A stretch of 6,108 bases of DNA from assembly GCA_903882335.1 (NCBI GenBank), contig CAIRWP010000366.1:1-6108 (forward strand), read 5' to 3'. The position numbers and the translations under genes were made by a program. Origin of the DNA: an uncultured Opitutia bacterium (lineage in GTDB: Bacteria; Verrucomicrobiota; Verrucomicrobiia; Opitutales; UBA953). A model generated the notes under the pieces. That model had not been told where the DNA came from and did not search any database. It worked only from the letters and a program-made list of their open reading frames with translations. Within the stretch, counting starts at the first letter, position 1, and each line of letters starts with the position of its first letter. Below are positions 1 to 5,737 of this stretch, one piece after another.

Positions 1-673
1 CAAGTGCACGGGCTCCGGTGCCGAGGCCGGCGCCAAGAAGAGCCGCTGCCCGACGTGCCACGGGCAGGGGCAGGTCATCCGTTCCCAAGGATTCTTCCAG
101 ATGCGCCAGACCTGCCCGGCCTGCGGCGGCGAGGGCGAGCGTATCGACAAGCCTTGCAAGGGTTGCTCCGGCGAAGGCCGCGTGATCGCCGATACCACCG
201 TGACCGTGCGCATCCCGCCCGGCGTCGACACGGGCACGCGCCTGCGTTCCGCCGGCAATGGTTCCGCCGGTCGCCGCGGCGCCGACGCGGGCAACCTCTA
301 CGTGGTCGTGTCCGTCCAGGAGCACGAGCTCTTCGACCGCGACGGCGACGACCTGATGGCCTCGATCCCGGTCAAGTTCACGGTGGCGACGCTCGGCGGC
401 TCGATCGCCGTGCCCAAGCTGAAGGGCAAGACCGTCCTCAAGATACCCGCCGGCACCCAGGGCGGCACGACGTTCCGTCTGCGCGGGGAGGGGATGCCCA
501 ACCTCCGCGGCAACGGCGCCGGCGACTTCCTCGTGCGCGTCGACATCGATGTGCCGAAAAAGCTGACGGACGAGCAGAAGGCTGCGTTGCTGGCTTACCA
601 GAAGGCCTGCGGCGACGTGGAGGCCCCGGTCGCGGAATCCTGGCGGCAGAAGTTCAAGAAGTTCTTCCCGTAA
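1..673 (+). CDS. dnaJ: Chaperone DnaJ (Hsp40), C-terminal part; 5' end outside window
   Basis: This is a co-chaperone of DnaK that stimulates its ATPase and delivers unfolded proteins in the cytoplasm. The reading frame is open from base 2 and gives 223 visible residues ending at TAA (671-673). The zinc-finger region is nearly complete. The second cysteine of the first CxxCxGxG motif is residue 2, followed by CPTCHGQG (16-23), CPACGGEG (38-45) and CKGCSGEG (52-59), which bind two zinc ions in this family. The two beta-rich client-binding domains follow, with recognisable stretches such as VRIPPGVDTGTRLR and GNLYVVV, then the C-terminal dimerisation region ending KFKKFFP. About 150 residues (J domain and Gly/Phe linker) lie upstream. 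The four complete-looking zinc motifs separate true DnaJ from CbpA-type proteins, which lack them. The next gene, nadC, starts 40 bp downstream on the same strand with no clear terminator between. Confidence 0.97.
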   Translation, partial: KCTGSGAEAGAKKSRCPTCHGQGQVIRSQGFFQMRQTCPACGGEGERIDKPCKGCSGEGRVIADTTVTVRIPPGVDTGTRLRSAGNGSAGRRGADAGNLYVVVSVQEHELFDRDGDDLMASIPVKFTVATLGGSIAVPKLKGKTVLKIPAGTQGGTTFRLRGEGMPNLRGNGAGDFLVRVDIDVPKKLTDEQKAALLAYQKACGDVEAPVAESWRQKFKKFFP

Positions 674-713
674 GCGCCCTTGCCCGCCGGGGTCGCTCCC
701 GTAAAGTCGCCCG

Positions 714-1640
714 ATGCCGCGCGACCCGGGCCAGACCGACCGACTCATCCGCCGTCTCCGCTGGGACGAGCTGGATGAGGGCTGGTTGCGCGCGTTCGCG
801 GCGCTGGCGCGCGACGAGGACCTGGCGGGCGCCGGCCTGGCGACGCGCCCCGGCGTGTCCGGCGATCCGTCCGCGGCCTTGCTCGCCGGCGCCGGCCGTG
901 CCCGCGCCCAGATCGTGGCCCGCAAACCGATGACCATCGCCGGGCTCGGGATGATGCGTCCGATCTTCGCCGCCTACGACCAGGCCTGCGTCGGTCGTCC
1001 ACTCGTCGCGGAGGGCGCCGAGGTCGCCGCCGGCACCGCCGTGGCCGAGGTCGAAGGACCGGCGGCCGCCCTGCTATCCGCGGAGCGCATCCTCCTCAAT
1101 TTCCTCCAGCGCCTGAGCGGCGTCGCCACGCGCACCCGCGAGCACGTGCGCGCGCTCGGGGCCTCGCCGACGCACCTCCTTGACACACGTAAGACGACCC
1201 CGGGCTTCCGGATGCTCGAGAAGTACGCGGTGGGGCAGGGGGGCGGTCATAACCATCGGCTCGGCCTGTTCGACCGCATCATGATCAAGGACAACCATGT
1301 CGCCGCCGACGGCGCCACGGCCGATGAGCGGCTGCGGGCCCTAGTCGGTCGCGCGCGCGCGGCGCGGCCCGACCTCCTGGTCGAGGTCGAGGTGGACCGC
1401 CCCGACCAGGTCGAGCCGGTGCTCGCGGCCGGCGCCGATGTCATCCTGCTCGATAACTTCTCGCTGCCGCAGCTGCGCGCGACGGTCCCGCTCATCCGCG
1501 GGCGCGCGTGGGTCGAGGTCAGCGGCGGCGTCGACCTGGCGACCTTGCCGGCGATCGGCACGGTGGCGCCGGACTTCGTCTCGTGCGGCGGGCTGACGCA
1601 TGCCGCCCCGTGGGTCGACCTCGGGCTCGACTGGCGCTGA
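714..1640 (+). CDS. nadC: Nicotinate-nucleotide pyrophosphorylase (carboxylating), quinolinate phosphoribosyltransferase
   Basis: NadC converts quinolinate and PRPP to nicotinate mononucleotide, CO2 and pyrophosphate, the third step of de novo NAD synthesis. The 308-residue product is slightly longer than the usual 275-300. Family motifs run in order: ERILLNFLQRLSG (124-136), the active-site DTRKTTPGFR (157-166), EKYAV (169-173), GGGHNHR (176-182), IKDNH (191-195), acidic residues in VEVEVD (223-228) and LLDN (245-248), SGG (270-272) and a terminal GLTHAAPWVDLGL. The N-terminal EDL...GD segment carries several extra residues before GDPSAALL (50-57) compared with the commonest EDLGxGDxT form, but the phosphoribosyl and quinolinate site residues look intact. 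The ATG at 714 is the first start in frame after the dnaJ stop. It has no clear Shine-Dalgarno sequence. birA follows after 1 bp, so the two are very probably co-transcribed and perhaps translationally coupled. Confidence 0.96.
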   Translation: MPRDPGQTDRLIRRLRWDELDEGWLRAFAALARDEDLAGAGLATRPGVSGDPSAALLAGAGRARAQIVARKPMTIAGLGMMRPIFAAYDQACVGRPLVAEGAEVAAGTAVAEVEGPAAALLSAERILLNFLQRLSGVATRTREHVRALGASPTHLLDTRKTTPGFRMLEKYAVGQGGGHNHRLGLFDRIMIKDNHVAADGATADERLRALVGRARAARPDLLVEVEVDRPDQVEPVLAAGADVILLDNFSLPQLRATVPLIRGRAWVEVSGGVDLATLPAIGTVAPDFVSCGGLTHAAPWVDLGLDWR

Positions 1641-1641
1641 C

Positions 1642-2631
1642 ATGACCGACCTCGACAGCAGCATCCTCCTGGCCTTGCTGGTCGCGGCCGACGAGCCGGT
1701 CAGCGGCGACCGCCTTGCGAAGGAGCTCGGCGTCTCGCGCGTCGCGATCTGGTCCCGCCTCGAGCGGCTGCGGGCCGCGGGTTTCACGTTCGCCGCGTCG
1801 ACCCGCAAGGGCTACCGGCTCAAGGGCGTCCCGCGGGCCTTGCACCCGGCCCTGCTCGACGCCCACCTCCGCCGGCTCAAGGTCACGGCGCGCGTCGACC
1901 TGCTCGCGACCGTCGACAGCACGAACTCCGAGGCCGAGCGCCGGTTGGCCGTCGGCCAGGAAGCGCCGTTCGCGGTGCTGGCGCAGGCGCAGACCGCGGG
2001 CCGCGGCCGGCTCGGGCGGCGCTGGCACAGCGGGAAGACCGGCAACCTCTACCTGTCCCTCGCGTTTCGCCCGTTCATCGGCCCCGAGCGCCTGAAGCCG
2101 TTCACGCTGTGGATGGGGCTCGCCCTGTGCGCCCACCTCGAGGCCGCCGTCGGCGTGAAGCTTGGGCTGAAGTGGCCCAACGACCTGCTCGCCGCCGATG
2201 GGCGCAAAGTCGCGGGGATGCTGACCGAGGCCCGGCTCGACGCCGATAGCGTGCGCGAACTGGTGTTCGGCGTCGGCCTCAACATCACCGGCGCGCCCAA
2301 GGATTTCCCCGCCGAGCTCCGCGCGATCGCCGGCTCCCTGGAGCGCGCCGCGGGCGTCCGCCTCGATCCCAACCGCGTCGCGGCCGAGACGATTGCCGCC
2401 TTGTTCGACGCTTGGGAAGCCTTCGCCGAGGACCAGTGGCGTCGCGAGTTCAAGACGCGCTGGGCACGCTACGACACGCTCACCGGCAAGTCCGTGCGGA
2501 TCGGGCTGCGCGGTTCGCCGCTCGCCGGCGTGGTCGACGGCATCGACGACGAGGGGTCGCTGATCCTGCGCACCGGCGGCCGCCGCCGTCAGGTCGTCGC
2601 CTCGGGCGAGGTCACCCTGCGCAAACCGTAA
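1642..2631 (+). CDS. birA: Biotin-[acetyl-CoA-carboxylase] ligase with N-terminal HTH (bifunctional BirA)
   Basis: BirA activates biotin to biotinyl-AMP and transfers it to the biotin-carrier lysine of acetyl-CoA carboxylase. The product has 329 residues. Residues 6-63 form a winged helix-turn-helix (SGDRLAKELGVSRVAIW, 21-37), the operator-binding part of class II BirA proteins. The catalytic core shows VDSTN (91-95), the biotinyl-AMP loop GRGRLGRRW (120-128), KWPND (177-181), the KVAGML lysine K189 and GVGLN (210-214). A small SH3-like C-terminal domain follows from about 279 (LTGKSVRIGLRG) to the end. The ATG at 1642 was chosen over an in-frame ATG at 1600 because the earlier one lies inside nadC and adds 14 unrelated residues. 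The start is 1 bp after the nadC stop. The HTH implies a second role as a biotin-responsive repressor, but no obvious biotin gene or operator is in this window. Confidence 0.97.
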   Translation: MTDLDSSILLALLVAADEPVSGDRLAKELGVSRVAIWSRLERLRAAGFTFAASTRKGYRLKGVPRALHPALLDAHLRRLKVTARVDLLATVDSTNSEAERRLAVGQEAPFAVLAQAQTAGRGRLGRRWHSGKTGNLYLSLAFRPFIGPERLKPFTLWMGLALCAHLEAAVGVKLGLKWPNDLLAADGRKVAGMLTEARLDADSVRELVFGVGLNITGAPKDFPAELRAIAGSLERAAGVRLDPNRVAAETIAALFDAWEAFAEDQWRREFKTRWARYDTLTGKSVRIGLRGSPLAGVVDGIDDEGSLILRTGGRRRQVVASGEVTLRKP

Positions 2632-2677
2632 GCGAGCGACCTTGCCCTCCCCCGCCGCCCGCCCACCATCCGTTCCC

Positions 2678-3430
2678 GTGGCCCTGCTCTGCTTCGATGT
2701 CGGCAACACGCACACGCACTGGGGCGTCGTCGACGGGCGCGTCGTCCGCGCGCACGGCGAGCTGCCGACCGCGGGACTCGACACCGCCGCGCTCGCCGCC
2801 TTGCTGCGCGCCCATCCGGCCACCGGCCTCGCCCTGGCCAGCGTGGTCCCGGCGGTCACCGCGACGATCCAGCCGGTGCTCCTCGCCGCCGGGTTGCCCT
2901 TCTACCACCTGCGCCACGACACCGTCCGTGGCCTGGGTTTCGATTACCCCACGCCGGGCGAGGTCGGTCAGGACCGTCTCGCCGACTGCGTGGGCGCCCA
3001 GCTGGTCGCCGGCGCTCCCGCCATCATCGTCGGTATGGGGACCGCCACCACCGTGGACATCCTGACCGAGCGCGGGTACGCCGGCGGGATCATCGCGCCC
3101 GGGCTCGGCGTGATGACGCGCTACCTGCATGAGCGCACGGCCCTGCTGCCGGCGCTGGATCCCGCGGATCTCCTCGGCGGGCCGGCGATCGGCAAGTCCA
3201 CCGTCGACGCGATGCGCGCCGGGTGCGCCCTCGGCTTTGCGGGTATGATCGGCGCCCTGCTCGACGGCGTGGTCGCCGAGCTCGTCCGCCAAGGTTCGCC
3301 GGCGCCCCTGGTGATCGTCACGGGCGGCGCGGCGGTCTACCTGCCGGCCAGCTGGCGCGACCGCGTCCGCCACGAGCCGCATCTCACCTTGCTCGGCCTG
3401 GCCGAGGCCCACCGCCGTCAGCACGCATGA
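2678..3430 (+). CDS. coaX: Type III pantothenate kinase
   Basis: CoaX phosphorylates pantothenate with ATP, the first step of coenzyme A synthesis. Type III enzymes use a monovalent cation and are not inhibited by CoA. From the GTG at 2678 the product has 250 residues, normal for the family. It begins ALLCFDVGNTHTHWG (phosphate loop, catalytic-site Asp7). GQDRLADCVGA follows, with the family's conserved aspartate at 99, then GMGTATTVD (119-127), YAGGIIAPGLGVM, ERTALLP, IGKST and VTGGA. All of these are CoaX/ASKHA-fold hallmarks. A TTG at 2642 would add 12 Pro/Ala-rich residues (MPSPAARPPSVP). I prefer GTG because family members normally start 3-6 residues before the DxGNT motif, but neither start has a clear Shine-Dalgarno sequence. 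The gene lies 46 bp after birA (10 bp if TTG is used). birA and coaX are neighbours, or even fused, in many bacteria. The stop overlaps the next gene by 4 bp (ATGA). Confidence 0.95.
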   Translation: MALLCFDVGNTHTHWGVVDGRVVRAHGELPTAGLDTAALAALLRAHPATGLALASVVPAVTATIQPVLLAAGLPFYHLRHDTVRGLGFDYPTPGEVGQDRLADCVGAQLVAGAPAIIVGMGTATTVDILTERGYAGGIIAPGLGVMTRYLHERTALLPALDPADLLGGPAIGKSTVDAMRAGCALGFAGMIGALLDGVVAELVRQGSPAPLVIVTGGAAVYLPASWRDRVRHEPHLTLLGLAEAHRRQHA

Positions 3431-3624
3431 GCCGCCCCGACCCCGCGCCGCGGCTGCGCCGCCTGGTCCCGTTCCTGGCCGGCGCGGTCGCGCTCCTCGC
3501 CGCGCTCTTCGCCTACGTCCTCGTCACGGGCCGCGCCCCCGCGCTCTGGCCGCTGCTCCTCGGCGACCTCCTTTTCACCGGGGTTCTCGTCTTCGCGCTC
3601 TGGCGCCTGCTGGGCCGGCGCTGA
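3427..3624 (+). CDS. Small two-helix membrane protein, function unknown
   Basis: The 65-residue product is encoded from an ATG that overlaps the coaX stop (ATGA, 3427-3430), a typical arrangement for translational coupling. An Arg-rich N-terminus (RPDPAPRLRR, 3-12) precedes a first hydrophobic segment at about 13-33. A short loop (TGRAPA, 34-39) leads to a second hydrophobic segment at about 40-61, and the end is basic (LGRR). By the positive-inside rule both ends would be cytoplasmic. The two helices, the ATGA junction and codon use like the neighbours support a real gene. I do not recognise the family and there is no enzyme motif. The position last in a cofactor operon could suggest a role linked to coaX, but it may only be a passenger. 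The stop TGA is 4 bp from the stop of the opposing pfkB-family gene. Confidence 0.75.
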   Translation: MSRPDPAPRLRRLVPFLAGAVALLAALFAYVLVTGRAPALWPLLLGDLLFTGVLVFALWRLLGRR

Positions 3625-3632
3625 GCGCTCAG
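3621..3632. repeat. Perfect 12-bp palindrome holding both convergent stop codons
   Basis: The sequence CTGAGCGCTCAG equals its own reverse complement. It contains the plus-strand stop TGA (3622-3624) and the minus-strand stop TCA/TGA (3629-3631) of two convergent genes separated by only 4 bp. As RNA it could form only a short stem and has no following T-run on either strand, so it is not a standard intrinsic terminator. It may act as a weak bidirectional hairpin or be chance. Confidence 0.5.
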
Positions 3633-4573
3633 ACCTTCATCATCCGGAGCAACGCCTTGCGGCGGGCGCGGATCTCGCGGCAGCCAGCCTTGGCCAGGCG
3701 GTCGGTGGAGAACGCCTCGACCGTCAGGCTCGCCACCGCCGTGCCGAAGACCATCGCCTGGCGCAGCGTGGCGAAGTCCGTCTTCCCGGTCGCGGCGAGG
3801 TACCCGAGCAGGGCGCCCGCGAAGCTGTCGCCGGCGCCGGTGGGGTCGCGCAGCTCCGTCACCGGGAAAGCGGGGAGGGTGAAGAGGCCTTCCGCGTGGA
3901 AGAGCACGGCGCCATGTTCGCCCTTCTTGATGATGACGGTGCGGCAGCCGTGTTCGCGCAGGCGGTGGCCCGCGACGATCACGTTGGCCTCGCCGGTCAG
4001 CTTGGCGGATTCGGTGTCGTTGACCACGAGCAGGTCCGCGCGGCGCATGACCTCGCCCAGCGCCTCGCGCTGCGTCTCGATCCAGATGTCGATGGTGTCG
4101 GCCAGCACGAAGCGCGGGGCGGTCAGCTGGTCCAGCACGCGCAGCTGCAGGTCGGGCCGGATGTTGCCGAGCATGACGAAGGGCGTGGCGCGGTGCGCGT
4201 CCGGCAGGAGGGGTCGGAACTGCTCGAAGACGTTCAGCTGCAGGTCCTCGGTGTCGCGGCGGTTGTAGTTCTCGTGGTAGCGCCCGCGCCAGGCGAAGGT
4301 CCGCCCCGACGGGTCGGTCGCCAGGCCGTCGAGGTCGATGCCGCGCTTGGCGAGCTTAGCGCGGTCGCGGTCGCGGAAGTCGTGGCCGACGACCCCGACG
4401 ATGCGGGGCGGCGCGAAGTAGCTCGCGGCGAGGCACGCGTAGGCGGCGCTGCCGCCGAGGATGCGTTCCCCGGTGGCGTGCGGCGTGATGATGCTGTCGT
4501 AGGCGACGGAGCCGACGACGAGGACGGGGTCGGCGACGCGGCCGGGGACTTTGATGCGGGTGGGGGCGGTCAT
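3629..4573 (-). CDS. PfkB/ribokinase-family carbohydrate or nucleoside kinase, substrate unknown
   Basis: This is an ATP-dependent cytoplasmic kinase of the ribokinase superfamily, 314 residues long (normal size). The N-terminal strand VLVVGSVAYDSI (17-28) carries the usual substrate-side aspartate D26. It is followed by the glycine pair in ILGGSAAYACLAASYF (38-53) and VVGHDF (61-66). The C-terminal PfkB signature is DPTGAGDSFAGALLGYL (243-259), with the anion hole GAGD and the catalytic base D249. VVNDTES (183-189) and TVIIKKGEHGAVL (212-224) match the usual ATP-site region. The gene lacks traits that would identify a specific fructokinase, adenosine kinase or heptose kinase (RfaE1). It resembles a widespread uncharacterised subgroup with the GSVAxDxI...GGSAxY pattern, so the substrate is left open. 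The start overlaps the end of the upstream Nudix gene by ATGA (4570-4573), which implies co-expression. Confidence 0.92.
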   Translation of the reverse strand: MTAPTRIKVPGRVADPVLVVGSVAYDSIITPHATGERILGGSAAYACLAASYFAPPRIVGVVGHDFRDRDRAKLAKRGIDLDGLATDPSGRTFAWRGRYHENYNRRDTEDLQLNVFEQFRPLLPDAHRATPFVMLGNIRPDLQLRVLDQLTAPRFVLADTIDIWIETQREALGEVMRRADLLVVNDTESAKLTGEANVIVAGHRLREHGCRTVIIKKGEHGAVLFHAEGLFTLPAFPVTELRDPTGAGDSFAGALLGYLAATGKTDFATLRQAMVFGTAVASLTVEAFSTDRLAKAGCREIRARRKALLRMMKV

Positions 4574-5127
4574 GCGAAAAGTTCGGGGCGGGCGGCCTGG
4601 AGCCGGTGAAGCGCGAGGAACGCCAGCGCGTGCGTGGCGGGTTCGGCGGCGGCCGCGCGCAGGGCGTCGCGCGGGTCGGTGACGAGCACCTCGAGCTCCT
4701 CGTGCGCGTCGGGCGCGGGCGTCGCGCCCAGGTGCACGCCCTCGAGCAGGACGAAATGCGCGCGGTTGGATTGGATCGCGGGATTCGGCGCGACGGTGCC
4801 GAGCAGCGTGGCGCGCCCGCCGACGTAGCCGGTCTCCTCCGCGGTCTCGCGGGCTGCGGCGACGCGCGGGTCCTCGCCGGCCTCGATCACGCCGCCGGGC
4901 GGTTCGACGGAGAGCGCGCGCGTGCCGAAGCGGTGCTGCCGCACGAGCACGAGGCGACCGTCCGCGGTCACCGGCAGCGCGAGCACCCAGTCGTTGGCGC
5001 GGAGCACAAAGAAATCACCCTCCCGATGATCGAGAGGGTGATGGCAGTGTTCCTTGTAAACCCGGAAAACCCTGCAGTCGGCGTGGAGCGCTTCGTGCTG
5101 GACGAGCCAGCGGGCGGGCGCCGACAT
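4570..5127 (-). CDS. Nudix hydrolase, probably ADP-ribose pyrophosphatase type
   Basis: Nudix enzymes cleave nucleoside diphosphates linked to another moiety, here probably ADP-ribose or a related sugar nucleotide. The product has 185 residues. The Nudix box GX5EX7REUXEEXGU is complete at 79-101: G79, E85, R93, E94, E97, E98 and G100, with a threonine at the first U position and tyrosine at the last. The preceding LVRQHRFGTRALSVEPPGG (61-79) has the QxR and E-P-P-G-G features of the ADP-ribose pyrophosphatase (NudF-like) branch. Proline 116, fifteen residues after the box, sits where that branch has its marker proline. An N-terminal region of beta character (about 1-60) would form the dimer-swap domain known in NudF. 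The start ATG has at best a weak GAAG upstream. The gene begins 10 bp after the LysM gene stop and its TGA overlaps the pfkB-family ATG. It might provide or clear a sugar phosphate for that kinase, which is inference. Confidence 0.92.
   Translation of the reverse strand: MSAPARWLVQHEALHADCRVFRVYKEHCHHPLDHREGDFFVLRANDWVLALPVTADGRLVLVRQHRFGTRALSVEPPGGVIEAGEDPRVAAARETAEETGYVGGRATLLGTVAPNPAIQSNRAHFVLLEGVHLGATPAPDAHEELEVLVTDPRDALRAAAAEPATHALAFLALHRLQAARPELFA
5014..5042 (-). repeat. Strong inverted repeat inside the Nudix gene
   Basis: ATCACCCTC (5014-5022) is the exact reverse complement of GAGGGTGAT (5034-5042), a 9-bp GC-containing stem. Inside it, after one C/A mismatch, CGA (5024-5026) pairs with TCG (5030-5032) around a TGA loop, so 24 of 29 bases are in symmetric pairs. 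It covers roughly codons 29-38 of the Nudix gene (HHPLDHREGD region). On the transcribed (minus-sense) RNA the stem is followed by a short U-rich stretch, UUCUUU, so it looks a little like an attenuator or terminator inside the gene. Confidence 0.7.
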
Positions 5128-5137
5128 GCTTCGGCGC

Positions 5138-5650
5138 TTACTTGGTTTTCAGCTTCTGACCGATCTGCATCTTGTTCGCGTTGACGCCCGGATTGAGATC
5201 CTGGAGCACCTTGAGCGAGACGCCGACCTTGCGGGCGATGCCACCGAGGGTGTCGCCCTTGGCGACGACGTATTCGCCGGCACCGGCAGTGACGGTCTTG
5301 GAGCCACCGTTGCCGGCGCTCGTGACGACGGGCTTCTTCACCGCGTTCTGGAGCTCGGTGATGGACTTCTGGATAGCGGCGTTGTCGGCGGCCATGGCGG
5401 TCTTGATCGCGCCGACTTCGCTGACGACGGCGGAAAGTTCGGTGGCGGGAGCCTTGCTCTGCAGGTCGGCCTGGACCTGGGCGGTGGCGGTCTGCGCGGC
5501 GGTGGCGGCGGCCTGGGCGGCGTCAGCGGCGCGCGAGGCCTTGAGACCAAGGACGACGCCGGCGGCGCCGAGGGCGAATCCGACGATGCCCACGATGAGC
5601 GGGAGCTTCGATTCGGAGGAGGAGGGGGAGGAGAGGCTGTCGTTTTCCAT
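5138..5650 (-). CDS. LysM-domain protein with N-terminal membrane anchor and coiled coil
   Basis: The 170-residue product probably binds peptidoglycan through its C-terminal LysM domain. A Ser-rich N-tail (1-14, DSLSSPSSSES) is followed by one hydrophobic segment at 16-36 (LPLIVGIVGFALGAAGVVLG) that would be an uncleaved membrane anchor. An Ala/Gln-rich helical stretch at about 40-105 (AADAAQAAATAAQ..., later heptad-like IQKSITELQNAV) is probably a coiled coil. A Gly/Ser linker (108-125) leads to LysM at 126-169: EYVVAKGDTLGGIARKVGVS, then LKVLQDLNPGVN and the closing IGQKLK. No catalytic domain is present, so a structural or scaffold role in the envelope is likely. The start ATG at 5650 has no Shine-Dalgarno sequence. 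The gene heads the probable LysM-Nudix-pfkB operon; its promoter should lie in 5651-5737, which it shares with the divergent tRNA-Pro gene. Confidence 0.88.
   Translation of the reverse strand: MENDSLSSPSSSESKLPLIVGIVGFALGAAGVVLGLKASRAADAAQAAATAAQTATAQVQADLQSKAPATELSAVVSEVGAIKTAMAADNAAIQKSITELQNAVKKPVVTSAGNGGSKTVTAGAGEYVVAKGDTLGGIARKVGVSLKVLQDLNPGVNANKMQIGQKLKTK
5615..5636 (+). repeat. GGA-rich tract (simple repeat) encoding the Ser-rich tail of the LysM protein
   Basis: The plus strand reads as near-perfect GGA/GAG triplets with one run of five G (GGAGGAGGAGGGGGAGGA). On the coding (minus) strand it is a pure pyrimidine tract that gives the SLSSPSSSES tail. Several GG pairs spaced by one A could form a two-tetrad G-quadruplex, and the triplet unit could slip and vary in copy number. 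It lies about 15-35 bases inside the 5' end of the gene. Confidence 0.6.
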
Positions 5651-5660
5651 ATGGTGAGGA

Positions 5661-5671
5661 GTTTTTCGGGT
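5661..5671. repeat. Direct repeat GTTTTTCGGGT, copy 1
   Basis: The 11-base sequence GTTTTTCGGGT recurs exactly at 5725-5735, 64 bp away. This copy lies 11-21 bases upstream of the LysM start codon, within its probable leader. It may be a protein-binding site or a remnant duplication; its role is unknown. Confidence 0.6.
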
Positions 5672-5694
5672 GGGAACAGTTGGAGATTAGCGGT

Positions 5695-5718
5695 TTGACA
5701 GGGACGGCAACATAAAAT
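5695..5718 (+). promoter_or_regulatory. Candidate promoter elements for tRNA-Pro (poor spacing)
   Basis: A perfect -35 consensus TTGACA (5695-5700) is followed by TAAAAT (5713-5718), five of six matches to the -10 consensus. The -10 position would place transcription start near 5725, about 13 bases before the tRNA, which is sensible. The spacer is only 12 bp instead of 16-18, so these two boxes cannot be a normal sigma-70 pair. Either the -10 works with another -35, or the promoter is atypical, or one box is chance. Confidence 0.3.
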
Positions 5719-5724
5719 CAGACT

Positions 5725-5735
5725 GTTTTTCGGGT
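5725..5735. repeat. Direct repeat GTTTTTCGGGT, copy 2, running into the tRNA 5' end
   Basis: This is the second exact copy of the 11-base repeat at 5661-5671. It ends two bases before the tRNA-Pro gene. Its TTTCGGG (5728-5734) is immediately repeated as TTTCGGG (5735-5741), the last four bases of which are the first four of the tRNA acceptor stem. The sequence around the expected tRNA transcription start is therefore a short tandem repeat. Confidence 0.6.
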
Positions 5736-5737
5736 TT

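Noticed and set aside
4..933. 309-codon plus-strand frame overlapping dnaJ and nadC
   Set aside because: It is out of frame with both conserved proteins, Arg/Pro-rich and without domains. It is a GC-driven artefact.
1188..1200. TTGACA-like -35 box within nadC
   Set aside because: No matching -10 box at a proper distance and no gene start just downstream; chance occurrence.
1350..1361. Alternating CG run (12 bases) with Z-DNA potential inside nadC
   Set aside because: It encodes ordinary Arg/Ala residues (GRARAAR) and is expected by chance in DNA this GC-rich.
1519..2859. 446-codon open frame on the minus strand opposite nadC, birA and coaX
   Set aside because: It lies opposite three well-supported genes. 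Long antisense frames are expected at this GC content, and its composition (Arg/Ala/Gly-rich, no domain) is that of a shadow frame.
2612..3424. 270-codon open frame on the minus strand opposite coaX
   Set aside because: It mirrors the coaX coding sequence, has no recognisable motif and starts inside another gene.
3896..5184. Plus-strand open frames of 237 and 192 codons opposite the pfkB-family and Nudix genes
   Set aside because: They are shadows of minus-strand genes with clear family motifs. Their translations are low-complexity Val/Gly/Asp/Arg runs.
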